A stretch of DNA of 64,000 bases from Branchiostoma floridae (taxonomy: Eukaryota > Chordata > Leptocardii > Amphioxiformes > Branchiostomatidae), in contig NC_049992.1 in the NCBI RefSeq assembly GCF_000003815.2, positions 16,126,019 through 16,190,018 of the forward strand. The letters run 5' to 3'. Position numbers and translations under genes: made by a program. The notes under the pieces were generated by a model. The model had not been told where the DNA came from. It did no database searches and saw only the letters and a list, made by a program, of their open reading frames with translations. Positions 56,401 to 62,400 of the stretch are shown piece after piece (positions within the stretch are counted from its first letter, which is position 1; every line of letters starts with the position of its first letter).

Positions 56401-57068
56401 ACTGTTATCGTGAATTCCCGGGTCCACGCTCTATCCACTTCGCTACGCCAAACATACACGATTACGCCTGTATTAACAGGTATCCAAATGTAGGGCATAA
56501 CTTGAATACGTCCGTTCATTCAAAGATTCAAAGATTCCAATGTCTAATCTCCCGAACAATGTCTAATCAACTATTGCTTGTGTAAAATATTGCCGGAAAG
56601 GCATGTTACAAGCTCTGATTGGCTGACTGGCATCTCGGTGTGTCAATAGCCTGTTTGGCTATGAGCACACTGAGTGTGTCAATAGCCACAGCGATTATCA
56701 ATAATAAAAATCTTTCAACAAATATTATATATCAGAATCCCAAATTGCTCACCATGTTTTCTATAATTCTTTTCAACCTCCTTGGTATAAGATGTCCATA
56801 CGCAAATGTGGGGGTAGGATTTTTTCCCTGGAAATATTATCAAGAGGAACTCCTCTCCAAGCGCAATTATTTTGATGTTGACATTTTCTGATATAGGAAG
56901 TGTAGTCAAACTACATGGGACTTACCGGCCATCCCTGGGACAAGCCTTGAGTCTGATTCTGTAGGCCGTCTCTACGTTTTGTTGTGAGATCCTGGCGGGT
57001 TCCGTGGTGTCCGCCCACTGCCAGGCCTGTCTGTTAGGGTTTTGAGTCTGTCTCGACTTGGGAGGCAT
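21673..57068 (-). CDS. USP48: Ubiquitin carboxyl-terminal hydrolase 48, complete, 31 exons
   Basis: Complement exons in transcript order: 57068-56926, 55180-55060, 54340-54281, 54067-54001, 53678-53541, 53047-52906, 52760-52703, 52492-52371, 51732-51624, 50682-50549, 49878-49796, 49421-49242, 48564-48466, 47986-47868, 34485-34410, 34073-33968, 33346-33298, 33074-33028, 32352-32236, 30896-30754, 30143-30051, 29566-29442, 28738-28622, 28036-27975, 27622-27512, 26986-26877, 26383-26202, 23448-23284, 22434-22260, 21921-21895, 21698-21673. All join in phase: 1101 codons plus stop, slightly longer than the vertebrate protein (about 1035). A cysteine protease removing ubiquitin, known in vertebrates as a nuclear and cytoplasmic enzyme acting on RelA and histone H2A ubiquitin. 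Order: Trp-rich N-terminus, USP catalytic domain (about 90-450), W-x-W DUSP-like repeats (about 480-910), acidic linker, ubiquitin-like domain, conserved EEGFKGTGLLG end. The start ATG 57068-57066 opens MPPKSR. The 13.4-kb intron 34486-47867 holds large mobile elements. Confidence 0.95.
22503..22714. mobile_element. 212-bp foldback MITE, copy 1 (USP48 intron)
   Basis: Ends tactgtaaatgcatttaagt and ...tctgcatttacagta are inverted. The arms carry repeated ttcgcggt/accgcgaa motifs, with ccatagactgcagtctaat at the centre. Near-identical copies lie at 49928-50129 and 63742-63953. Confidence 0.9.
22882..23140. other. Assembly gap (259 N)
   Basis: Run of N inside the intron between USP48 exons 28 and 29. 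The flanking exons join in phase without anything from the gap. Confidence 1.
23592..24240. repeat. Degenerate tandem array, ~150-bp period
   Basis: About four diverged units. The landmark gacgatttttggta-type sequence recurs near 23692, 23846, 23996 and 24145, each followed by gattttgggcc...gcttgaacttgac-type sequence. It lies in the USP48 intron 23449-26201. Long open frames on both strands here are a by-product of the G/C-rich repeat, not genes. Confidence 0.8.
24241..25907. other. USP48 intron 27 remainder
   Basis: No firm feature. A 28-codon open segment at 24513-24596 (+) with [11 protein letters not shown] ends at a good donor (gtatgt) but has no recognisable partner exon; see findings. 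Confidence 0.35.
25908..26149 (+). mobile_element. SINE with 5S rRNA-derived head, copy 2
   Basis: The head holds acacccgatcccttgatctc, aagttaagcaac and agtacttaactgggagacc, the 5S internal control region. The body includes agggatgtaaaaagggggtc and ccaggaggtgcctcgagca; the tail has tgggtacctactggctgcaa and an A/T-rich end. Located in the USP48 intron just downstream of exon 26383-26202. Confidence 0.85.
26877..47986 (-). CDS. USP48: USP48 DUSP-like region exons (14-26)
   Basis: These exons repeat a pattern typical of DUSP domains: [12 protein letters not shown] (47986-47868), [13 protein letters not shown] (34073-33968), [14 protein letters not shown] (30896-30754), [14 protein letters not shown] (29566-29442), [14 protein letters not shown] (28036-27975) and [14 protein letters not shown] (26986-26877). 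Cys/His segments lie between them ([20 protein letters not shown]). In USP family proteins such modules are protein-interaction domains. All junction phases were checked by hand. Confidence 0.85.
28210..28570. mobile_element. MITE with CAGGGCTCGAA ends
   Basis: Ends cagggctcgaa and ttcgagctctg are inverted. Many gggtgcacc/ggtgcaccc repeats fill both subterminal parts. The direct repeat gacag flanks both ends (28205-28209, 28571-28575), consistent with a 5-bp target duplication. In the USP48 intron 28037-28621. Confidence 0.7.
30471..30668. mobile_element. Foldback MITE, ~80-bp arms
   Basis: aggagaattcttttacacaa at the left is matched by its reverse complement at the right end (30651-30668), with pairing continuing through cttacattgcttac and caatgtctc to agctctgac. 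TA is present at each boundary. In the USP48 intron 30144-30753. Confidence 0.75.
30897..32235 (-). other. USP48 intron 19
   Basis: No coding exon seen. Contains the short foldback 31854-31964. The open frames at 31479-31880 on - are not supported by any family resemblance. Confidence 0.5.
31854..31964. mobile_element. Short foldback repeat (~110 bp)
   Basis: aatacaacacggtgtattcc and its inverted partner ggaatacacagtgttgtatt bound a G/C-rich centre with gtcggg/cccgac palindromes. Size and symmetry fit a minimal MITE. Confidence 0.65.
32322..32626. repeat. ~76-bp tandem repeat overlapping a USP48 exon, 4 copies
   Basis: Units containing ctcccaacacagggacgc begin at 32331, 32408, 32483 and 32559. 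The first unit overlaps the 5' part of USP48 exon 19 (starts at 32352) and its acceptor. The other three lie upstream in the intron and keep the acceptor plus the first ~25 coding bases. Confidence 0.9.
32771..32981. mobile_element. hAT-like MITE, copy 1
   Basis: Ends cagggctgtcttcag and ctgtagacagccctg. Flanking octamers attcagtg and acccagta match at five of eight positions, a decayed 8-bp duplication. Related copy at 60458-60687. Confidence 0.6.
33420..33628. mobile_element. 209-bp MITE flanked by TTAA, copy 1
   Basis: actgccgcaccc at the left and ctctggcagt at the right, both bordered by TTAA (33416-33419, 33629-33632), as in piggyBac-type insertions. The interior has gccgcacccggatatatcc twice. 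The second copy is at 50308-50526. Confidence 0.75.
33650..33880 (+). pseudogene. LINE 3'-end ORF remnant
   Basis: The + frame encodes [16 protein letters not shown]...WHDLRRK and [15 protein letters not shown]. This is the RGRPKxxWRR...W..L..DR..WR..v.gLC block found at the C-terminus of many animal reverse-transcriptase elements. No other part is present. It lies antisense in the USP48 intron 33347-33967. Confidence 0.75.
34680..38700. other. Left interior of the large element, no recognised gene
   Basis: Several open frames (for example 35378-35665 and 36498-36989, +) have no family resemblance I can name. A short palindrome around accaaggacg/cgtccttggt lies at 36458-36484. A homopolymer A run is at 37628-37641. 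Confidence 0.35.
38947..41481 (+). CDS. LINE ORF1: J-like domain, CxxC pair, coiled coil, SGNH esterase
   Basis: 844 codons. Residues about 12-74 resemble a DnaJ J domain: [20 protein letters not shown] as helices I-II start and [13 protein letters not shown]...RKQYD as helix III/IV. The HPD tripeptide is absent ([11 protein letters not shown] in its place). Residues about 97-190 hold a compact domain ending [21 protein letters not shown] and CNTC (227-242) could bind zinc. A coiled coil spans about 345-385. An SGNH hydrolase spans about 484-645: GDSN (Ser491), GTND (538-541), HDGYHLN (Asp627, His630). A Pro/Gln-rich tail ends the protein. Esterase ORF1s are known in CR1-like elements; the N-terminal J-like part is, as far as I know, unusual. 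Such ORF1 proteins are thought to bind RNA and chaperone retrotransposition. A start at the second Met (codon 6, near 38962) is equally possible. Confidence 0.85.
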   Translation: METDIMADDFDLGDLYATLGLTPAASREEILDAYKKELIAYESTAKNSRKTKVFKEVGKAFSVLSDASRRKQYDDSNIIPDTPKTRSRRKSLKHAEEYQVIENRQSITVYFPRNTAKSWLDSCEEYYGTQAVNDGDQGYQIKTSHVDPKTGLPVGSVSIKIFETTQKMLIQGSAYLLWYSEVFPELKKKLSQTQNNHGSANVQQASVGVEHVSTSVTPSSTDIPLLCSSCDQPVMSEVCNTCTTVPKVLFDVNSNETHEDTQSVVLDDDRNETGENVNGNDEIKKDPCSLTDLSVLQDSMNKLEACLANSISDRKLFEDFVAQRMNTIESKMKTQVCIEVPSTDKKQLQDEIAQLTEAKCELQNQLDSLQLKYDELALAVGMLQTTAPLKTTETQTTDESSERAEKLLREVATISTQNRFQVLADNNGVSGKEARTDISNRSAKRRDHGAKPTTKQTSCVDKVNTNQHNKTAETNQQHRELPPDVLILGDSNTKGIKTDLLCPNKCAKSDVTYNITQATEYVEQTTLPDPHVILFHLGTNDARDTRDATSVSERFRKLVHITHEKYPRTQIVLSSILPRDDPDLQQVGDNVNSFLRVISEETKYVHLIDNSNLSDMGLIKRRLYSHDGYHLNRFGIRVLAANIKRVINPLIGLGQYTNRGARLNQSPTHNQSPDAVSPGISTTHGQGQRPHPIATYERDFPRLNQTLVNGPSVTRNYSDALRQGQSSSAPQATGAPAASRPTPLSGPLQSASQGQSSRGSVNATFERFAPAAQESPPPVRPFFRPNQPSGPWRSPPPPFNLPPSPWGFLPPNVQVPGPHSRMNSPPWPWHPAMMWPPMVTNNMW
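41482..41805 (+). other. Spacer between LINE ORF1 and ORF2
   Basis: A/T-rich, with no open frame kept. No ribosome-entry feature is recognisable. Confidence 0.5.
41806..43173 (+). CDS. LINE ORF2, endonuclease part
   Basis: 455 codons before a stop. An APE-type (exonuclease III-like) endonuclease: [11 protein letters not shown] (Asn20), LLETWS (Glu47), [32 protein letters not shown], and FSDHCLISV near the end of the domain. These match the catalytic Asn, Glu, Asp/Asn and Asp-His positions that nick target DNA. The frame then runs through a basic linker to KKLIKKEEN and stops at 43171. The reverse transcriptase continues in the next frame, so this frame's last ~28 codons after the A run are probably not native. 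Confidence 0.85.
   Translation: MKISLMKMFNGGSKCFAAWNVHGLGSKLEDVEFLDEIRKFDFFSLLETWSTQNTKINIANYSYFHLFRTKSKRAKRSSGGIIFFYKNKFKNHVKKVPSKSTDALWVKIDRNVLGLTKDLFICSVYLSPSASSTHKNADNHILDILEEEISRYSSEGFVLLGGDLNARIGNLRDYVDSEINIDGFPASSSNQVSDRQYMDKSPPNKFGRLLSELCIQADLRILNGRVAGDLQGNYTCHQPNGSSTVDYIISSQSFLQNILLFQIHPLTVFSDHCLISVFIKSNTDHQNQHEKQQKRKRNPAPKRFHWDDKSAQKFNHILSQSHFIDRLNSLSSQNTKDTKSNGEIEAFVSEFSSILRDVGFKSLSVQITKHKKHPQLRQNKQWFDKSCNELKREIKNLAYLLSKQPFNSDIRGRYFKRKKEFKKLIKKEENRLSQTNHDPIVFPQRQKSRRLLELS
43115..45340 (+). CDS. LINE ORF2, reverse transcriptase and C-terminal domain
   Basis: 741 codons from an internal Met. Reverse-transcriptase blocks are present in order: [86 protein letters not shown] (YADD at 326-329) and [15 protein letters not shown]. 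The C-terminus has CRYC (660-663) followed by [10 protein letters not shown], a CxxC/H/C motif common at the end of these proteins. The Met at 43115 is an artefact of the frame shift; the domain should be continuous with the upstream endonuclease frame. Confidence 0.88.
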   Translation: MTQLSSLKDKNPGAFWNLVNKLKPTKTQENNQISEEEWFEHFSNLDKLPNNGTNDSPIPENDQLNPSSSATNPSVLDSPITSEELYNAISNLKNNKSSGNDLILNEMLKFGKSVLQTPLLQLFNNCLQNGYYPQEWSLSHIVPIHKSGDPSLPDNYRGISIISCLGKLFSSILKNRLVSYAENNSLFKPHQAGFRKNFRTTDNLFVLSTLVSKYLSKNSRLFACFVDFSKAFDSVWRNGLLYKLNKLGIQGNFLRTIKDMYSKTTNRVKYSQGLTEPFVTNCGVRQGCNLSPTLFNLFLSDITSVFDNDICNPPTMYSKRVSCLLYADDLVLFSESKQGLQCSLNRLEEYCQTWHLNVNLRKTKIIVFTKGGRIPKDVYFMYKNNPVEIVTNYCYLGIVVNSAGTFKANNKHLYSKGLKALFGINQSLDKADAPLSVRNKLFDTCVKPIILYGSEIWGSVKSPKSCPIETIHLKFCKQTLHVPRSTSGLAARAELGRFPIHLEASLNAIKHLIRLRQKVPADSFQSDALSCQIDLDKAGAKCWASGVRQSLEECGYGYVWHCPLQHNTNSSQIINSINQRLKDIYFQTFLREIHNDNKGGSAKNKLRSYRLFKSTYNVEQYLDIDNIRHRTAVTKLRVSCHKLHIETGRHNRTPLEQRICRYCNLDKLEDEHHFVVECSLYKKERAELYRLIESMFPHFIQLSNIDKFIFLMNLDKPLLIKHICSYIFNITKKREEAECTQ
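45460..46884. other. Right interior of the large element
   Basis: No gene recognised. A G/C-rich patch at 46140-46300 has gccaatcacg (CCAAT), ttttcccgcc (E2F-like) and paired cctagcaacc/ctatagcaacc (X-box-like half sites), resembling a promoter. Segments near 46555-46640 recur at 46985-47070 (gaaagacattcttgtaacat, gtcacattgtc). Confidence 0.4.
45554..45588. repeat. Perfect 35-bp palindrome
   Basis: caaggaggttatattca, one spacer base, then its exact reverse complement. The same half-motif occurs three times near 5228-5305. Confidence 0.8.
46885..46984. other. Assembly gap (100 N)
   Basis: Run of exactly 100 N. It lies between two similar repeats, so a collapsed duplication is likely. Confidence 1.
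48690..48920 (-). mobile_element. SINE with tRNA-derived head
   Basis: On - the head has an A box (tagctcaggtggtagtatt) and a B box (ctggttcaaatcctg), then gggctgcatccgtct and a body with agagacataaaaaattgggg and tgggaggtgtctcaagcacg. The body matches that of the 5S-headed SINEs. In the USP48 intron 48565-49241. Confidence 0.85.
49242..54340 (-). CDS. USP48: USP48 catalytic domain exons (3-12)
   Basis: Exon 54340-54281 carries the Cys box [16 protein letters not shown] with catalytic Cys101. Exon 49421-49242 carries the His box [14 protein letters not shown] with His415, followed by WYKFNDEEI. Between them lie [15 protein letters not shown] (exon 52492-52371) and the zinc-binding pairs CNRC (51732-51624) and CSFC (50682-50549). 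Exons 53678-53541 and 53047-52906 insert about 75 Ser/Pro/Lys-rich residues ([20 protein letters not shown]) between the Cys box and [15 protein letters not shown], which I do not recall from the human protein. Confidence 0.9.
49928..50129. mobile_element. 212-bp-family foldback MITE, copy 2
   Basis: Ends tctgtaaatgcatttaagtt and catttctgcatttaaagta. Slightly decayed copy of 22503-22714, in the USP48 intron 49879-50548. Confidence 0.88.
50308..50526. mobile_element. 209-bp MITE, copy 2
   Basis: Starts actgccaaacctg after TTAA (50304-50307) and ends near ctctggcattt. C-to-T changes at several CpG sites relative to copy 1 (33420-33628). It ends about 20 bases from the splice donor of USP48 exon 50682-50549. 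Confidence 0.75.
53268..53480 (+). mobile_element. SINE with tRNA-derived head, copy 2
   Basis: The A box region is tagctcaactggtagcagtc (from 53281) and the B box ggtttaaatcc (from 53341). The body has attcgtcttttggaaagggt and ctaggaggtgcctaaagca. Same family as 48690-48920. In the USP48 intron 53048-53540. Confidence 0.8.
55181..55697 (-). other. USP48 intron 1, exon-2-proximal part
   Basis: No feature recognised beyond A/T-rich DNA and a short GT microsatellite near 55230. Confidence 0.4.
55698..56689. mobile_element. ~1-kb element with hairpin-array termini
   Basis: The left end has four tandem imperfect hairpins of ggctattgacacac...gtgtgtcaatagcc type (55698-55825). The right end has an inverted equivalent (56636-56689). 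agcga borders both sides if the element ends at 56689. The interior carries a tRNA-like promoter region (56377-56449, -). No coding frame is recognised. In USP48 intron 1. Confidence 0.6.
56377..56449 (-). repeat. tRNA-derived sequence with A and B boxes
   Basis: On - it reads tagcgaagtggatagagc (A-box-like) and ggttcgagtc (B-box). A full cloverleaf cannot be drawn with proper spacing: the T loop sits too close to the only good acceptor pairing. It is called tRNA-derived rather than a tRNA gene. Confidence 0.45.
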
Positions 57069-57578
57069 CTTGTTCCTCCTCCACCTTATCTTCTACTCCT
57101 GATAGAATCTTCGCTCGTAGAGAAAGCAGCTTCTTACACAATCGGGTTATAAGTAGTCAGGATCTCCTGTTTCCTTTGTTGTTCAGTTCGCACTACTGTT
57201 AAAGGTGCAAAATGCACCGAATTTGCCGAAAAATCAAGCTATGTTCGTAATCCCCCTGACAATAATTCCTCAGTCGGCCATGTTGTTCTACACAATTGTG
57301 ATCCTCGCTCTCATTGGTTGGTTGGATAGATTGTTTATGGTCAAAGCCAATCACAGATGAGGTAACAGAATTTTGAGCTGTTTCTGAACTCCCGCCAAAG
57401 AGCTGAACTTTGACCACCAAATCATAAAATAAAATGGAATAAAATTATCAGCGATTTGCAAAAGATCAAACCTTTGAATCACAGAAAATTCTGTCTCAGT
57501 TGTATTCAGCAGAAGTGAAATATGAGACAATGATGTATTCCCTTTTGACCTCTAGTGACCCCCTGCATGACATCAAAC
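57069..57578. promoter_or_regulatory. Divergent promoter region, USP48 / LEKR1-like gene
   Basis: About 0.5 kb separate the USP48 start codon from the 5' exon of the rightward gene. Inverted CCAAT boxes (cattggttgg near 57313) and a direct one (agccaatcac near 57343) are present; no TATA box is evident. The head-to-head layout suggests shared regulation. Confidence 0.5.
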
Positions 57579-57700
57579 ATGGCGGATGTAAACTGTTCGG
57601 TTGCCATAGACGTGTAGGTGGTCCCTTCTTTCCAATTTTCGCCATATTTCTTGCTTTAGAGAACTATCGCCCAACGCATTATGGATCATAAGGTCTCCAG
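57579..57700 (+). other. Probable 5' UTR exon end of the LEKR1-like gene, with uORFs
   Basis: ggtctccag|gtaggt at 57700 is a strong donor. Two upstream ATGs occur: 57579-57617 encodes 12 codons and stops within the exon; the one at 57681 would run across the splice to the acceptor at 59361 and stop shortly after. The transcription start is not defined. Confidence 0.45.
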
Positions 57701-59361
57701 GTAGGTACACATACCTTTATATTTCCTTTAAACACGTCCGTTGGTAAAGAATTGAACCATAAACGCGACATTGTTTAACACCTGTTAGTTACTATTTGTA
57801 AGAACGCCATTGAGGTCAAAGGGATGGAATCACGGCCGATATTATGTATCGGTGCCAAGTACTTGCATGTAATATTTACTAAATTGTACTGTTATAAATT
57901 TGTTTATGATTTTTGTGTGTGGATATTGGAGTCTAGGAATCTGAAAGTGTCACGATATCAGAGTTATGCGAATCGTTGCTTACAGTAAACATGTCAACAT
58001 GAGCGGAAACTTTGTTCCATCATGTAACCACAAAATAAGGCAGTTTTCTCATATTTCACATACCTACGGTGTCAGTTAGCATGGCTTTAAGGCTGACACT
58101 GATGTTAAAAAAACTAAAACTTGTTTTACTGTAGTGCAAGATTGGAAATGCAAAACTACCCAAGGCTATACTACATTTAGATCATGACAGAAGGAGATAT
58201 TTTGTTTTGCAACTTTCTCGAGTATGTACATGGTGTAAAGATCAAGTATTCTAGCCACTTATGTCTTGTCGAATTTCCTATTGTTGATTTAGTTCAACTC
58301 TAAGACAGCATACAGCAGTCTGTTTACCACATAGACAACGCATTTTCTTCTGAAAAAAAAAAGGAATTCCTTCTGTTTTTAAGTACACAAACATGTTTGG
58401 TCAGAAAAAACGTTGTATCGACCGTGACAGTTTATTCTAGGATATCACTTTTCAAGCGTGGGGTATTCAGTCGTGTTGACTTAATCTCCGCGAGATGTTT
58501 GGTTGAGGAAAACTAAGTCAAAATCAACTATGATGTTAGCAACTGAAAAACTTTGAACTGTAACATTGCGATTGTTACAAGGGAGATTGGCTACACTTTG
58601 GATTTCATGATTGAGCAAGATGTTAAAAATCTAGAGATTGGATGAAACAGGTCAGTGATTTTGAAAAAGGTTTCAAAGGGTTACTTTTGTGGATTACAAT
58701 GGAACTTTGAGTCAAAATGTGATACATGTATCAACAACATGTAGCCTGGGTGTCATCTTATACTAGCTACATGTAGTTAACCGGGGCTCCCATTCTCAAC
58801 CCTAGAATTAGTAGAACAGTATGGGAGCCCCAGTAAACTAAAGCTACAATGGTACTCAGGCTAAGAGGAATGTAGAAAACTTGCTGCCACTCAGATGTCC
58901 AAGATCACTCCTGAAAGAGAGATTATGTGCGTTAAATCTAGTCTTTTTGTTACAAATTCTGTGTGATTACTACTGGCGGGTATGTCAAAATACTAAAGGA
59001 GTACGTATACTGTGTTTATAAGATTTTAGCTTGAACTCATACATACTCAAGTAATGTACTTCATCAGAGACATACTTTTCTGTGCTATGTCATAGATGGC
59101 AACTGTCTCATTGCACAGCATAGATTTATTGGTATGCAGATTAAAAAAGCTGTTGGCTTATAAATATCAGCACCAATCTTGGATCCTAGTTGGCTAAAGT
59201 TAGCTGCCAATGCCAGAAGAGCTCTTGAAACTACATGTTTCGTCACTTCACTGCACATTGATCCCATTAACAAATCCTCACAGCTCTGTCATGTAGCCAC
59301 TCTGCTGGAGTAGGTCACCCTTTGTTGAGCTGATTTGAAGAGACTTTAATTTTTGCACCAG
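57701..59361 (+). other. Probable first intron of the LEKR1-like gene
   Basis: No gene recognised inside. A ~122-bp foldback with ends tagcctgggtg and tactcaggcta lies at 58742-58863. Confidence 0.4.
58742..58863. mobile_element. Short foldback MITE
   Basis: tagcctgggtgtca and ggtactcaggcta bound a hairpin whose inner arms pair through ggggctcccat/atgggagcccc. Confidence 0.6.
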
Positions 59362-59406
59362 GGAAATACTACCAGCTCTGACCTGAACCGTGGGACTGAA
59401 TCCAAG

Positions 59407-62400
59407 ATGGCCGACCCTAAAGGAGCCTACATCATCCAGAGTGACAACCTCGGTAGTGCTGACAATAACAGCTTTAGGGGCAAGAGGGGTACGAGACATG
59501 TAGCGATGTCACCGATTTTAGAGAGGCACGTTCCGGAGCACCCTCTTCCTGATGAGTTACAGTTGATGGAGAGAGACGACACCATCTGTAAGTTCTGTGG
59601 AGTCAGCTACTTGATTCACCATGAGATCAAGAGACTTGAGGATCAGGTAAGCTATAAGTTAACAAATTCTCCTACTTTCTGGAGGGATTGTTATTGATCC
59701 TGAAGAAGGCAACAGTGGTCGTTGAAACTTGATCTTTGTACACATTTGTATTAGAAGAGGTTTAGCAGTGTACTATGATTACTACCAACACAGATAAGCT
59801 TCCATGATAAATTCTCCAAGGCATTGCATTTGTCTTCTGCTATACAAGCAATCGCGATGATGTCACAGTGACGCAGTGGTAGGCAAAAAGCAGGTGTTTG
59901 GTAAAATATTGATTTACATATTAACCAGTAATTTGATCTGCTAATTTAGATATCAAGTTTTAATCCAATCTACTGACGTCCTTGTAGGCACCAGTCGTCA
60001 AATACCCCGGATATAAACAACAACAGCGATCGCTCGTATTGGAGCTAAAAATGTTTGTTTGCATTTGGTTTATATGACTGTTTTATTTGCCAGGTGCACC
60101 ACATTGGTAACAAAGTTTAAACAAAGATGAACTCTCTGATGTACTCAACAATGAATAATTTTGAATGTGTGTTATGCTTTTGTGTTTATCTCAGGTCTAG
60201 TACAGTTTAGGACAATACTATACAAAAAAATATAATTCATAAATAAAACTGTACACATGCTTGAATTTATATAGCAACATTCTAACATTTCCAGGTGAAG
60301 TATTTGGAAGAGGAACTTGAGCAGCACACAGACTGTGAGGAGCGTGATGAGAGACATCGTAATGAGTACAGCAAACTGCAGGAGATCGCTGAGGACATGC
60401 AGAACAGACTGGGGGCAAAGGAGTCCAGGTAAAACTCGCACTTTCTAGTCTTTATAACAGGGCTGTCTTCAGTTTGAATTTTTTTTCCATCCTCCTCATT
60501 GTTTGGGAGTCATGATGTTGCTTTTCCTTGTTAAATCTGTTATTTCAAGCGTATGAAAACACATTTGTATCAATTTCAATGTACTGAAGTTCAGATTTTT
60601 GGGACGGATGGGGTGGAATTTTTTGTCCATCCCAACATGCAATTTTCCATCCCAGAACAAAGGGATCGGTCCTGGAGACAGGCCTGCTTTATAGTAAATT
60701 ATAACGCTAGTTCACACTTATCATCGGGGTAACCTATATCCATTGTATCTAAAACAGGGTACTTTACTTAGGGATATCAAGTCAACAGACATTGGTTCCA
60801 AATTACTCTATTTTTAAAACATTGTAGTTTGAAGGCACCATTCGTCATGATGATGATGATTCTTCGACTTATAGCACCTAAGCACCCTGTTTTTAGATAC
60901 AACAGATATAGGTTACCCCTTGGATAAAGGTAAACTAGCATAGAATAAATTTGGGATGGTTCTCTTGAATGATCTTATCAGGAACTTTGTGAGGAACAGA
61001 ATCTATGCTGAGGTAACTAAAAATATCTAACTGTTTCACAATGACTAACTTGATGCAATGGTAGATAGAATTGTACAAGTACAAAAGTCTTCATGTTTAT
61101 GTGTCTTCTATTAGACTCATGTTAGTGACAAAGTATTCAGTGCCAAGGACAAGGTGTTGGTGCGCGAGTGTTCTCACTTGCAAAATAGTAAAATACTACA
61201 AGTAATACGATGTGATTCTAAAGCTGTTGCATATGTTACTTGATAATTCACTTCACATACTGACCGCCACAACTAGGACAGCCTTATTAACCGCAAGGGT
61301 ATCGACTGGCTGTGGTTCAAGGTAAAAATAATTTCTGTCTGTCTCCTGTTCTAGTATTGCATCCCTGACACAAGACCTACAGCAGAAGGCTGGTGAGCTG
61401 GACAGACTGAGGGAACAGTGCACACAGAGTGAGGAGAAGGCATCAGAGCAGGCAACACTGGTAGAAAAACTCAGGTTAGGCTTCACTTCTCTCATTTTTT
61501 TATCACACCATTTCAAGGAGTTGGTTCCCTTTCTTCAACAAAGTGTAGGTGAAAAAAATTCTGGGATTGGTTAACTAGCAGTATTTCCCCATACTGTAGA
61601 GAAAGTTCAAACAGTGCCAAAATTTGCTGAGACACTTTTCATTTCAGTGAGTGAGTGAGTTATTTCTTTTCAACTATAGAAAGAGAACTAGAAAGGTAAC
61701 ATTTGCAAGCAAATACAGAGGAAAAACAACATGTTTCAATTCTGTGAAGGTAAACATAATAACTAAGAAGTTTTTAGATGCACATTGATGAATGTTGGTT
61801 TTTCTTGTCTTGTCCTAGGAATAAAAATGGAGAACTCCACACCAGGTTACCCGAGCTCCTGTCGTCTGTGCGGAACCAGAGAGCATGTCTACAGAACATA
61901 CAGACATTTGTACACCAGCGGGACAAGGTTGTACAGGACACAACAACGCAGCTGACAAAACTTCTCACTAATATGGGCATTGTAGAGATGCAAGGTAAGG
62001 TGGTGTTGGGGTCTTTGGATCACTATACAAAGCGCTAAAGCTAAAGTTGCCCATACATCATTGTGTTGCGTTGGGCCCAGTGAACATGTCTATTTCATAT
62101 CCATGGGGCCATACATAGGTCACTACTACAGTCCACTGGTGGTGTACTGTGTTTAGCCTCCATACTCTTCCTCTTAACAGTATGTACCATTTTTAAAGAG
62201 TCGTTGGTATGACCAGACTCCAGCATCCAGTCTTAAGCTTCCTTGGTGGTCTCAAATCCAAGTACTGACTGGAGGCAACCTAAGCAATATCACATTGTTA
62301 AGAGTGGAAATATTCTGAATAACGCAGTCTGTATAATATAGACATCTAATGCACTATTTTAGCACATTTACATCATTATTTCATAAACTGAGCCGTTAAA

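Noticed and set aside
56377-56449. Functional tRNA gene
   Set aside because: A and B boxes exist and a 7-bp acceptor pairing can be drawn, but the T arm and anticodon arm do not fit the required spacing.
59353-59406. Upstream in-frame Met for the LEKR1-like protein
   Set aside because: The ATG at 59353 lies before the acceptor at 59361, within the intron; the ATG at 59407 has a better context.
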